Origin: Triticum aestivum
Taxonomy: Eukaryota; Streptophyta; Magnoliopsida; Poales; Poaceae
NCBI RefSeq assembly: GCF_018294505.1
Contig: NC_057811.1
Location: forward strand, 21,804,579-21,868,578
Direction of reading: 5' to 3'
Length of the DNA: 64,000 bases
Below, piece after piece: positions 24,300-34,993 of this stretch; positions within the stretch are counted from its first letter, which is position 1, and each line of letters starts with the position of its first letter. Made by a program: the position numbers and the translations under genes. The notes beneath the pieces are model-generated. The model was not told the origin of the DNA. It did not search any database and was given only the letters and a program-made list of their open reading frames with translations.

Positions 24300-25130
24300 G
24301 TTGACCTTGCCAGCCTTCTCATCTACCAAGTGTCTAGGGTAGTTCTGCTTCAGTGACCGTTCCCCTCATTACAGAAGCACTTAGTCTCGGGTTTGGGTTC
24401 AACCTTGGGTTTATTCACTAGAGCAGCAACTGATTTGCCGTTTCATGAAGTATCCCTTCTTTCCCTTGCCCTTCTTGAAACTAGTGGTTTTACTAACCAT
24501 GAACAATTGATGCTCCTACTTGATTTCTACTTTCGCGGTGTCAAACATCGCGAGTTGCTCAAGGATCATCATGTCTATCCCTGATATGTTATAGTTCATC
24601 ACGAAGTTCTAAGAGCTTGATGGCAGTGACTATGGAGAACCATCACTATCTCATCTGGAAGATTAACTCCCACTTGATTCAAGTGATTGTAGTACTCAGA
24701 CAATCTGAGCACATGCTCAACGATTGAGCTTTTCTCCCTTAGTTTGCAGGCTTAAGAAACTTGTCAGAGGTCTCATACCTCTTGACGTGGGCACTAGTCT
24801 GAAATCCCAATTTCAGTCTTTGGAACATCTCATATGTTCTGCGATGTTTCAAAAACGTCTTTGGCGCCTCAATTCTAAACCATTAGCATTACGCACTGAA
24901 CTATCACGTAGTCATCAAAATGTGTATGTCAGATGTTCGCAACATCCACAAACGACGCTCGAGGTTCAGCACACCGAGCGGTGCATTAAGGGCATAAGCC
25001 TTCTGCGCAGCAATGAGGATAATCCTCAGTTTACGGACCCAGTCCGCATAATTTCTACTATCAACTTTCAACTAAAGTTTCTCTAGGAACATACCTTAAA
25101 CGTTAGAACCAAAGCGTAAGCTATGACATA
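24300..25130 (-). pseudogene. copia B gag relic
   Basis: On the minus strand the frames give EMFQRLKLGFQTSAHVKRYE, then EHV...YYNHLNQVGVNLPDE and LEQLAMFDTAKVEIK-like segments in order, separated by stops and frameshifts. This matches the capsid-type gag of Angela/BARE1 elements, known here from the family pattern. No continuous gag can be made. Confidence 0.6.
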
Positions 25131-26349
25131 ATTTGCAAAGACCTTTTGACTATGTTCATGATAATTAAGTTCATCTGATTATTTAATGAACTCCCACTTA
25201 GATAGACATCCCTCTAGTCATCTAAGTGTTACATGATCCGAATCGACTAGACCGTGTCCGATCATCACGTGAGACGGACTAGTCATCAACGGTGAACATC
25301 TCCATGTTGATCGTATCTACTATACGACTCATGTTCGACCTTTCGGTCTCTTGTGTTCCGAGGCCATGTCTGTACATGCTAGGCTCGTCAAGTCAACCTA
25401 AGTGTTTCGCATGTGTAAATCTGGCTTACACCCGTTGTATGCGAACGTTAGAATCTATCACACCCGATCATCACGTGGTGCTTCGAAACAACGAACCTTC
25501 GCAACGGTGCACAGTTAGGGGGAACACATCTCTTGAAATTTTAGTGAGGGATCATCTTATTTATGCTACCGTCGTTCTAAGCAAATAAGATGTAAACATG
25601 ACAAACATCACATGCAAATCATAAAGTGACATGATATGGCCAGTATCATCTTGCGCCTTTTGATCTCCATCTTCGAGGCGCGGCATGATCACCTTCGTCA
25701 CCGGCATGACACCATGATCTCCGTCATCATGATCTCCATCATCGTGTCTTCATGAAGTTGTCTCGCCAACTATTACTTGTACTACTATGGCTAACGTTTA
25801 GCAATAAAGTAAAGTAATTACATGGCATTTTTCATTGACACGCAGGTCATACAATAAATTAAGACAACTCCTATGGCTCCTGCCGGTTGTCATACTCATT
25901 GACATGCAAGTCGTGATTCCTATTACAAGAACATGATCAATCTCATACATCACATAGCATACCCTGCAAAAACAAGTTAGACGTCCTCTAATTCTTGTTG
26001 CATGTTTTACGTGGCTGCTATGAGTTTCTAGCAAGAACATTTCTTACCTACGCAAAAGCCACAACGGTGATATGCCAATTGCTATTTACCCTTCATAAGG
26101 ACCCTCTTCATCGAATCCGATCCGACTAAAGTGGGAGAGACAGACACCCGCTAGCCACCTTATGCATCAAGTGCATGTCAGTTGGTGGAACCTGTCTCAC
26201 GTAAGTGTACGTGTAAGGTCGGTCCGGGCCGCTTCATCCCACAATGCCGCCGAATCAAGATAAGACTAGTAACGGCAAGAAAATTGAACAAATCATCGCC
26301 TACAACTACTTTGTGTTCTACTCGTGCATACAATCTACGCATAGACCTA

Positions 26350-26362
26350 GCTCTGATACCAC
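26350..26362 (-). other. primer binding site of copia B
   Basis: On the minus strand the bases right after the 5' LTR are GTGGTATCAGAGC. They contain TGGTATCAGAGC, complementary to the 3' end of initiator methionine tRNA, the standard primer of Ty1/copia elements. Confidence 0.85.
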
Positions 26363-26550
26363 TGTTGGGTAACATAGCAATAATTCAAAATTTTCCTACG
26401 TGTCACCAAGATCAATCTAGGAGATACTAGCAACGAGAGAGAGGGAGTGCATCTTCATACCCTTGAAGATCGCTAAGCGGAAGCGTTACAAGAACGCGGT
26501 TGATGGAGTCGTACTCGCGGCGATTCAAATCGTGGAACATCCGATCTAGC
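26363..26550 (-). repeat. copia B 5' LTR, about 190 bp remaining
   Basis: It aligns with 6726-6912 of the 3' LTR (TGTTGGGTAAC..., ...CCGATCTAGC). The match stops at 26548-26550, where inverted copia C sequence starts. The rest of the LTR is missing. Confidence 0.85.
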
Positions 26551-26559
26551 TCCATGTAG

Positions 26560-28960
26560 ATGGATCTTTGGGCTCACTCGTTTTTGAAAAGATTGAGACA
26601 TGCGAACCATGTCTATTGGTATATATGCATGAAGAAACTCCATGCAGATGGATTGTTTGGACTCACTTGATTTTGAATCACTTGAGACATGCAAATCATA
26701 CCACATGGGCAAGATGACTGAAAGGCCTCGTTTTCAGTAAGATGGAACAAGAGAGCAACTTGTTGGAAGTAATACATTTGATGTGTGCAGTCCAATGAGT
26801 GCTGAGGCACGCAGTGGATATCGATATGTTCTTACTTCACAGATGATTTAAGTAGATGCTGAGAATATTTACTTGATGAAACACAAGTCTGAATTATTGA
26901 AAGGTTCAAGTAATTTCAGAGTGAAGTTGAAGATCGTCGTGACAAGAGGATAAAATGTCTATGATATGATCATAGAGATATCTAAGTTACGAGTTTGGCA
27001 CACAATTAAGACATTATGGAAAGTGTTTCACAATTAATACCACCTGGAACACCACAATGTGATGGTGTCTCCGAACATCATAACTGCACCCTATTGGATA
27101 TGGTGCATACTATGATGTCTCTTTACCACCATCGTTTATGGGTTAGGCATTAGAGACAACTGCATTCACTTTAAAATAGGGCACCACGCAATTCCGTTGA
27201 GATGACACCATTTAGAGAAACCTAAGTTGTTGTTTCTTAAAAGTTTGGGGCTGCGATGCTTATGTGAAAAGGTTTCAGGCTGATAAGCTCGAACCCAAAG
27301 CGGATAAATGCATCTTCATAGAATACCCAAAACAATTGGGTATACCTCCTATTTCAGATCTGGAAGTAAAAGTAATTGCTTCTAGAAACGGGTCCTTTCT
27401 CGAGGAAAAGTTTCTCTCGAAAGAATTGAGTGGGAGGATGGTGGAGACTTGATTAGGTTATTGAACCGTCACTTCAACTAGTGTATAGCAGGGCATAGGA
27501 AGTTGTTCCTGTGGCACCTACACCAATTGAAGTGGAAGCTTATGATAGTGATCATGAAACTTCGGATCAAGTCACTACCAAACCTCGTAGGTAGACAAGG
27601 ACATGTACTACTCCTGAGTGGTACGGTAATCCTGTCTTAGATATCATGTTGTTAGACAATACTGAACCTACGAGATATGGAGAAGCGATGGTGGGCCCAT
27701 ATTTCGACAAATGGTTAGAAGCCATGAAATCCGAGATAGGATCCATGTATCAGAACAAAGCATGGACTTTGGTGAACTTGCCCGATAATCGGCAAACCAT
27801 TGAGATAAATGGATCTTTAAGAAGAAGACGGACGTGGACGGTAATGTTACCGTCTATGAAGCTCGACTTGTGGCAAAGAGTATTTTCACAAGTTCAAGGA
27901 GTTGACTACGATGAGATTTTCTCATCCGTAGCGATGCTTAAGTCTGTCAGAATCATGTTAGCATTTGCTGCATTTATGAAATCTGGCAGATGGATGTCAA
28001 AACAAGTTTCCTTACCAGTTTTCGTAAGGAAAGGTTGTATGTGATACAATCAGAAAGGTTTTGTCGATCCTAAGGATGCTAAAAGGTATGCTAGCTCCAG
28101 CGATCCTTCCATGGACTAGAGCAAGCATCTCGGAGTCAGAATATACGCTTTGATGCAGTGATCAAAGTTTTTGGGTTTATACAAAGTTCGTTAGAAACTT
28201 GTATTTACAATAAAGTGAGTGGGAGCGCTACAACATTTCTGATAAGTATATGTGAATGACATATTGTTGATCCGAAATGATGTAGAATTTCTGGAAAGCA
28301 TATAGGGTTATTTAAAAAGTGTTTTTCAATGGAAAACCTGGATTAAGCTACTTGAACATTGAGCATCAAGATCTATAAGGATAGATCAAAAACGCTTAAT
28401 AGTACTTTCAAATGAATACATACCGTGACAAGTTTTTGAAGGAGTTCAAAATAGATCAGCAAAGAAGGAGTTCTTGGCTGTGTTACAATGTGTGAGTATT
28501 GAGTGAGACTCAAGACCTGACCACGGCAGAAGAGAGAGAAAGGACAAAGATCGTCCCCTATGCTTTAGACGTAGGCTCTACAGTATGCTATGCTGTGTAC
28601 CGCACATGAAGTGTGCCTTGCCATGAGTTGGTCAAGGGGTACAATAGTGATCCGGAAATGGATCACATGACAGCGGTCGAACTTATCCTTAGTATCTAGT
28701 GGACTAAGGAATTTTCTCGATTATGGAGGTGAAAAGGAGTTCGTCGTAAAGGGTTACGTTGATGCAAACTTTGACACTAATCCGAATGACTCTGAGTAGT
28801 AAACCGGATTTGTATAGTAGAGCAGTTATTTGAAATGGCTCCAAGTAGCGCGTGGTAGCATCCACAAGATGACATAGATATTCGTAAAGCACACACGGAT
28901 CTGAAAGGTTCAGACCCGTTGACTAATAACCTCTCTCACAAGCATACCATGATCAAACCA
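26560..28960 (+). pseudogene. copia C integrase end, reverse transcriptase and RNase H relics
   Basis: 27264-27452 gives the IN/RT linker (KRFQADKLEPKADKCIFIEYPKQLGIPP). 27646-28044 gives the RVT_2 entry (MLLDNTEPTRYGEAMVGP, WLEAMKSEIGSMYQNKAW, VDYDEIFSSVAMLKSVRIM) with an internal frameshift near 27810 (Q-T-I-E-I-N-G...). Palm and RNase H remnants follow to about 28960 with many stops. No working enzyme is encoded. The linker contains the unfilled version of the target site used by copia E in B. Confidence 0.75.
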
Positions 28961-28969
28961 GAACTCATT

Positions 28970-29100
28970 GAGTGTTGATCACATAGTGACGTAAACTAGA
29001 TTGTTGACTCTAGTAAACTCTTTGGATGTTGGTCACATGGTGATGTGACCTGTGAGTGTTAATCACATGGTGATGTGAACTAGATTATTGACTCTAGTGC
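28970..29100 (+). repeat. threefold short direct repeat before the polypurine tract of copia C
   Basis: Three variants of TGTTGATCACATAGTGACGT / TGTTGGTCACATGGTGATGT / TGTTAATCACATGGTGATGT occur between 28973 and 29080. The segment ACTAGATT(A/G)TTGACTCTAGT occurs twice. Copia A has a single unit at the same place (5025-5071). Confidence 0.75.
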
Positions 29101-29111
29101 AAGTGGGAGAC

Positions 29112-30888
29112 TGTTGGAAATATGCCCTAGAGGCAATAATAAATTGGTTATTATTATATTTCCTTATTCATGATAATCGTTTATTATCCATGCTAGACTT
29201 GTATTGATAGGAAACTCAGATACATGTGTGGATACATAGACAACACCATGTCCCTAGTAAGCCTCTAGTTGACTAGCTCGTTGATCAATAGATGGTTACG
29301 GTTTCTTGACCATGGACATTGGATGTCGTTGATAACGGGATCACATCATTAGGAGAATGATGTGATGGACAAGACCCAATCCTAAGCCTAGCACAAGATC
29401 GTGTAGTTCGTTTGCTAAGAGCTTTTCTAATGTCAAGTATCATTTCCTTAGACCATGAGATTGTGCAACTCCCGTATACCGTAGGAATGCTTTGGGTGTA
29501 CCAAACGTCACAACGTAACTGGGTGGCTATAAAGGTGCACTACAGGTATCTCCGAAAGTGTCTGTTGGGTTGGCACGAATCGAGACTGGGATTTGTCACT
29601 CCGTGTAAACGGAGAGGTATCTCTGGGCCCACTCGGTAGGACATCATCATAATGTGCACAATGTGACCAAGGAGTTGATCACGGGATGATGTGTTACGGA
29701 ACGAGTAAAGAGACTTGGTAACGAGATTGAACAAGGTATCGGGATACCGACGATCGAATCTCGGGCAAGTAACATACCGATTGACAAAGGGAATTGTATA
29801 TCGGATTGATTGAATCCCCGACATCGTGGTTCATCCGATGAGATCATCGTGGAACATGTGGGAGCCAACATGGGTATCCAGATCCCGCTGTTGGTTATTG
29901 GCCGGAGAACGTCTCGGTCATGTCTGCAGGGTTCCCGAACCCGTAGGGTCTACACACTTAAGGTTTGATGACGCTAGGGTTATAGGGAATAGATATACAT
30001 GGTTACCGAATGTTGTTCGGAGTCCCGGATGAGATCCCGGACGTCACGAGGAGTTCCGGAATGGTCCAGAGGTAAAGATTTATATATGGGAAGTCCTGTT
30101 TTGGTCACCGGAAAAGTTTCGGGTGCTATCGGTAACGTACCGGGACCACCGGAAGGGTCCCGGGGGTCCACCAGGTGGGGCCACCGGCCCCAGAGGGCTG
30201 AGTGGGCCAAGTGTGGGAAGGGACCAGCCCCTAGGTGGGCTGGTGCGCCTCCCACAAGGGGCCCAGGGCGCAGGAAGGGGGGGAAGGGGGAAACCCTAGG
30301 CTCAGATGGGCCTAAGGCCCACCTAGTGGTGCGCCCCCCTCTCTCCCCCCTTGGCCGCCCCCCCAAGTCCCATCTAGGGCTGGCCGCACCCCTTGGGGGG
30401 GAACCCTAGATGGGGGCGCAGCCCCTCCCCCTTCCCTATATATAGTGGTGGTTTTGGGGCTGCCATATAGATGAGAACATCTCTCTCTTGGCGCAGCCCT
30501 ACCCCTCTCCCTTCTCGTCTCTCGCAGTGCTTGGCGAAGCCCTGCTGGAGTGCCACACTCCTCCATCACCACTATGCCGTTGTGCTGCTGCTGGACGGAG
30601 TCTTCCCCAACCTCTCCCTCTCTCCTTGCTGGATCAAGGCGTGGGAGACATCACCGGGCTGCACGTGTGTTGAACGCGGAGGCGCCGTGGTTCGGCGCTT
30701 AGATAGGAACCAACTGCGATCTGAATCGCTACGAGTACGACTCCTTCATCCGCGTTCTTGCAACGCTTCCGCTTAGCGGTCTACAATGGTATGTAGATGC
30801 ACTCCCCTTCCCCTCGTTGCTAGATTACTCCATAGATTGATCTTGGTGATGCGTAGAAAATTTTGAATTTCCGCTACGTTCCCCAACA
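29112..30888 (+). repeat. copia C 3' LTR
   Basis: 1777 bp with TGTTGGAAATATGCCC at the start and ...TTCCCCAACA at the end, preceded by the polypurine tract AAGTGGGAGAC (29101-29111). A TATATATAG box lies at 30436-30444. The next five bases (AAACT, 30889-30893) are the presumed target duplication. Confidence 0.88.
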
Positions 30889-32262
30889 AAACTATCCAAT
30901 AAGGAATGGAAATGTATTGAAGAACGAATTGAAAAAAAACTCAGCTGCTGGAAGGGCAAGCTGATGTCATATGGAGGTCGACTAGTTATGATTAACTCCG
31001 TATTGACTAGCATGCCAATGTTTTTACTTTCGTTCCTCGAAATTCCGAAAGGGGTCCGAAAGCGACTTGATTTCTTTAGATCTCGTTTCTTTTGGCAGTC
31101 TGATGAGGCCAAGAGGAAGTACCGTCTCGCGCGATGGGATATCCTTTGTCGACCTAAAAACCAAGGGGGCCTCGGTATTGAGAACTTGGAGATTAAGAAT
31201 AAATGCCTTATGAGCAAATGGTTGTACAGGTTAGAGACAGAGCCGGAGGGCATGTGGTCTCAAATCCTGCGCAATAAGTATTTGCACTCGAAAACGCTAG
31301 CCCAGGTTACCATCAGACCGACTGATTCACCGTTCTGGAAGGGACTTATGAGAACGAAGGATATGTTCTTTCGTAGGGTCAAATTCTTGATTGGCAACGG
31401 GATGTCAACAAGATTTTGGGAGGATACGTGGCTAGGAGAGACACCTCTGGCCTTACAATATCCTACCCTTTACAATATTGTGCAACGTAAGGAAGATTAC
31501 GTAGGTATCGTCCTTCAAAATATTCCCTTGAACATCCAGTTCAGACGTACGTTAGTGGGTGAGAGATGGACAACCTGGATGCACTTGGTTCGGAGATTGA
31601 TTGAAGTTCGACTCTCCGACGTGCCGGACTCCACACAATGGAAGTTAACTAAAAATGGGATATTTACGGTGAAATCATTTTATACGGATCTGATTAATTC
31701 TGGCCCCATCTCAAGGTCACTTCATATATGGAAGATTAAGGTTCCTTTGAGGATTAAAATTTTCATGTGGTTTGTCCACAAGCAAGTAATACTCACAAAG
31801 GACAACTTACTTAAGAGGCGATGGGTAGGTAACTCGCGGTGTTGTTTTTGTGCTCAAGATGAGACAATACAACATTTATTTATCGAATGCCCACTTGCCA
31901 AGTTACTTTGGAGAACGATTCATATAGCTTTTAATATCAATCCCCCCGTAGATATTGCGTCTTTGTTTGGGACGTGGTTAGCTGGGGTTGAACAGTTCAC
32001 GGCAGCTCGTATTCGGATTGGAATATGTGCGTTATTATGGGCTATATGGAACTGCATAAATGATATGATATTTACCAGACAACACAACTTAACTTTTTTA
32101 CAGGTTATCTTCAGAGCTACAGCTTGGATCCGTACGTGGTCCTTACTCACTCCTATGGACTCCAGGGAGCCTTTGGTTACTGGGTGCAACCAATGGGAGA
32201 TGGTGGCTCGGGCTATATTCAACCGGTTCGGATGGTGTTCACATAACAGGATAGGAGTCTAG
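30889..32262 (+). CDS. LINE 1 ORF2 C-terminal fragment (RT thumb and zf-RVT domain)
   Basis: The frame is open from 30889; the first Met is 30964 (432 codons from there), but that is not a natural start because the preceding codons (KLSNKEWKCIEERIEKKLSC) belong to the same conserved region. Family landmarks are MSYGGRLVMINSVL, ...YRLARWDILCRPKNQGGLGI, WKIKVPLRIKIFMW (about residue 254), and a zinc-binding reverse-transcriptase motif with C-C-F-C ... H-L-F-I-E-C (about residues 291-309). The catalytic YxDD palm is upstream and missing. The stop at 32260-32262 is natural. The full protein would nick DNA and prime reverse transcription; this fragment cannot. Confidence 0.85.
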   Translation, partial: KLSNKEWKCIEERIEKKLSCWKGKLMSYGGRLVMINSVLTSMPMFLLSFLEIPKGVRKRLDFFRSRFFWQSDEAKRKYRLARWDILCRPKNQGGLGIENLEIKNKCLMSKWLYRLETEPEGMWSQILRNKYLHSKTLAQVTIRPTDSPFWKGLMRTKDMFFRRVKFLIGNGMSTRFWEDTWLGETPLALQYPTLYNIVQRKEDYVGIVLQNIPLNIQFRRTLVGERWTTWMHLVRRLIEVRLSDVPDSTQWKLTKNGIFTVKSFYTDLINSGPISRSLHIWKIKVPLRIKIFMWFVHKQVILTKDNLLKRRWVGNSRCCFCAQDETIQHLFIECPLAKLLWRTIHIAFNINPPVDIASLFGTWLAGVEQFTAARIRIGICALLWAIWNCINDMIFTRQHNLTFLQVIFRATAWIRTWSLLTPMDSREPLVTGCNQWEMVARAIFNRFGWCSHNRIGV

Positions 32263-32453
32263 AGAGCTTGTCCTCATTATCAGCATACCGGTTGTCTTTG
32301 TCCGATTGTATTTTTCAGTTTTATGTGCTTTGCTTTGCTCCGTTTGCGAGCTGTAAGACCTTTGTGGTGATACTTTCTGAAATTTTAATAAAAGGGCCGC
32401 ATGCATCATTATGATGCAGAGGCCGGGGTATACCTCCATTTCCAAAAAAAAAA
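30889..32453 (+). mobile_element. LINE 1: 3' part of a non-LTR retrotransposon
   Basis: It consists of the C-terminal part of ORF2, a 3' UTR of about 190 bp with AATAAAA near 32387, and an A-tail (32444-32453). The reading frame is open right up to the copia C border, so C inserted into the LINE coding region; the missing 5' part was probably removed with the deletion at about 26549. Confidence 0.85.
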
Positions 32454-32513
32454 GCAATTGTGATCTTGTTGTGTACCTACTTCTTGACTACTGTATTTCT
32501 GTAGAGCAACTGG

Positions 32514-33437
32514 CAACCGTCACAACAGTTCAATAAGCTCCACATTGCTGACATTAATTCAGCTCGTCTCGCGGGCTAGCAAAAGACCAGCTGCAGCGGA
32601 CAAACATCAGCCGAACTTAAATACTAGTGCAGTGAGTAGCGGATGCCAAACTGCGAACCACTTCGCTCTCTCTTTCACTTCTCTGTGATGTGTTCGTCAG
32701 GCACTCAGCTTGGAGGTTTGCGACAGAGTTTCCCACCAAAATTCTGCCTGATCGCGTTGTCTGAACATAGGAAAGGAGACGTACATTCTCAAGGTTCAGC
32801 TGAATGCTTTGCTACAAACAGCAAATATCTGTAGCTTGGCAGGATGCTTCAGAGTTAAACACGCTCTCTGTTTCCTTCTGATTCTGAATGGAACTCCACA
32901 TTACAATTCAGACAAAACCACTTGAGCCAATGGCAATAGTGAATTTTCTATTGATTAATAAATGAAGTTGTGACCCATTACAGATTAGGGCGTCAGGTGG
33001 CGCCGGGCGGTCAGACGGCATGCACCAGCCACGCCCTCTGTTTCTTCTGAATCTGAATTAAGATCCACGTTACCATTCAAATAAAAGTTATGAAGTTAAT
33101 CTGATCCGGCAGAGTAAAATTTCAAAATAGCCATTCAGATTCCAGTCATGAGTTCTCCCTTTTTGTTCCATTCAAATTAATCCCTCACACTCTTATATCT
33201 TAAAAAAAAACAATTTTGAACTTGCGTGGTATTATACTCTGCCTCCAACAGAGTAAAGAAGTCCAACCACAATACTTTGAACTGTGTTTTGGTACTTAAA
33301 GTTAGGAAATTTCCTTTCCCATGATAAATAACACATCAGATGATCAGTGAAGCACTCAAGTCTGACATCACCCCAGTATACGGGTGATGCCACGTTGGCT
33401 ATTTAATGCAAATGCCAACTTCTTCTTGCGTTAGTAG
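32514..33437. repeat. local duplication, copy 1 (matches 46984-48240)
   Basis: It aligns with the DNA upstream of SKP1 over its length, for example AACCGTCACAACAGTT at the start, AACACGCTCTCTGTTTCCTTCT, GAGTAAAGAAGTCCAACCACAA and ACTCAAGTCTGACATCACCCCAG. There are scattered substitutions and small indels. I see no gene in it. A SKP1 copy would be expected to its left but LINE 1 sits there. Confidence 0.85.
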
Positions 33438-33525
33438 TTATGTTTATTGTTTATTGCATTAATGGAAAAAGATTGTTCTTGATCTCTCGACTATTGGCCT
33501 TCTAATTTTGTCATCTAAACTCTAA

Positions 33526-33818
33526 GACCCTGTTTAGTTCGGCTGTGGATTTCTAAAAGCAGCTGTGAAAAATCTGCTGTGGAAAAACAGTTGTGGAAAA
33601 TCTGATGTGAAAAAGATGTAGGTCATTTGGCAAACCAGCTGATACAGCTTTTTCAGATTTTGGCCCGCAGCGGAATCAGATTTTGGAAAGCACATCCTGG
33701 GCTGCTTCCGATTTTGGCAGCGGATTTCTGGAATCGGATTCTGCTGGGTTCGCCCTTTGGTTCAGATTCTGCTGCGTGGCAGCGGAATCCGTCGATAAAA
33801 GTTGAACCAAACAGGGCC
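33526..33818. mobile_element. Tourist-like (PIF/Harbinger) MITE
   Basis: 293 bp with inverted ends GACCCTGTTTAGTTC and GAACCAAACAGGGCC, flanked by the trinucleotide TAA on both sides (33523-33525, 33819-33821). Copy 2 of the local duplication lacks the whole stretch 33440-34020 that contains it. It has no coding capacity. Confidence 0.85.
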
Positions 33819-34112
33819 TAAATCATACCTCTCGACATCTAAATCCGGATAACATTGGCCTCTTAGCAACTCTAAGTAGTTTGATGGATGATGAACTAGC
33901 GGGATGACTTACATGGCAGCTCAATTATAAGTTTTTTGGAAAATTAGGAAAACATTTCAATTTCCAAAAATAATACGGGTTCAACAATTTGAGATATTCA
34001 TAAATCAAGAATATATGTTGAACAAATAGAAAAATGAAGCGATTTCATTCAATATCCTATAAATCAAGAATGTAGGACAAAGTGATGAAACACCATGGGG
34101 TTTTAATTATTA

Positions 34113-34192
34113 CCCCACTGTAAACTTTTATAAGATGTTTTTGATCACTACTTTACTGACCTAAAACGTTTTATAAAAGTTTACAGAGGGAG
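34113..34192. mobile_element. Stowaway (Tc1/Mariner) MITE, 80 bp
   Basis: The ends CCCCACTGTAAACTTTTATAA and TTATAAAAGTTTACAGAGGGAG are inverted repeats. The flanks are TA (34111-34112, 34193-34194). The homologous sequence near 48330 (CAATTATTCTTTCAGAGC) lacks it. The left end has lost the usual CTCCCTCC. Confidence 0.75.
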
Positions 34193-34775
34193 TATTTTGC
34201 TTTCTTGCTTTCCTTTTTTTTCTAGAATACTTCTGAATATGTTTTAAGGTTGCCATATTTCCCCATTTCTAACATTCCCATGTTTCATAGTACAATTTTT
34301 TTGCAAATATGTATCTTTTTGTTGCTACAGTGTTTCTCAAAGAGTTCTACTAATTATATGTATTGAAGATCATTTTCAGGCGGGATGATATAAATCTGCA
34401 TCTTCTCAAAAAAGATTTTTCTACATTTCCTGTTGAATGATTGTGCTTTGCATCGTGTGAGAAATCACTGCCATGTCATTGGTGCAAATGCTGCAAGCTG
34501 AAGAGCTGGTAGATAACACTCACGATGAGAACCTATAGTGACACAAATGTTGGAGATCGGGCCAGTGTATTGATGACTGAAGATGGTGCTGATTGAGGTT
34601 GTGCTGCGAGTCGACAATTGACCACAGGTTGATCAGCAATAGGGTAGTTGTAACACCGAGCTTATCTGGTGTGGCTTGATCTGACAATGATCGGTGCGTC
34701 CGGCAGATAAGGTAGCAAGAGCAGTAACGAACATTTAGGTTCTGTACAGTCATTAGATTAATTTTGACCGCCAGA

Positions 34776-34993
34776 CTCCTTCTCACCCACCTCCAACCTT
34801 AAGTTCCTTCTCCTCTACTTCCAACAAATCCTCCTTCCCACCCACCTCCGCTCCTCTCCAAACAGAGTAAAGAAGGCTCGGAGTCGGATATCCTCCTTGA
34901 TCCCTTTCTGATTAGATTTGGAGGCAACAGAGTAAAGAAGGCTCGGAGTCGGATATCTCCAACCTTAAGTTCCTTCTCCTCTGCTTCCAACAA
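34776..34993 (+). repeat. patchwork filler at the LINE 2 5' end
   Basis: It contains two copies of CTCCAACCTTAAGTTCCTTC... (34791-34829, 34957-34995) and two copies of CAGAGTAAAGAAGGCTCGGA... (34863-34892, 34928-34957). CTCCTTCCCACCCACCTCCGCT resembles 37569-37605. CAACAGAGTAAAGAAG also occurs at 33256-33272. Such mosaics suggest template switching during insertion. Confidence 0.65.

Larger units (their letters stand above)
22991..26550 (-). mobile_element. Copia B, right part: integrase/protease, gag, leader, partial 5' LTR
   Basis: Continuation of B beyond E. On the minus strand, from right to left, it holds a truncated 5' LTR (26363-26550), primer binding site (26350-26362), untranslated leader, gag relics (about 24300-25130), pre-integrase/protease relics (about 23880-24230) and integrase relics (to 22991). 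The truncated LTR ends abruptly at the inverted junction with copia C. Confidence 0.8.
26550..30888 (+). mobile_element. Copia C: 5'-truncated Angela-like element, plus strand
   Basis: It starts abruptly at 26550 within pol (before the IN/RT linker), then has RT and RNase H relics, polypurine tract and a complete 3' LTR. The 5' LTR, gag and protease are missing. The 5' end is joined in inverted orientation to the truncated 5' LTR of B. On the right it abuts LINE coding sequence, so it was inserted into that LINE. Confidence 0.85.

Noticed and set aside
29826..30556. Frames on both strands in the copia C LTR
   Set aside because: They are in the GC-rich part of the LTR, with no domain; similar frames occur in the LTRs of A and B.
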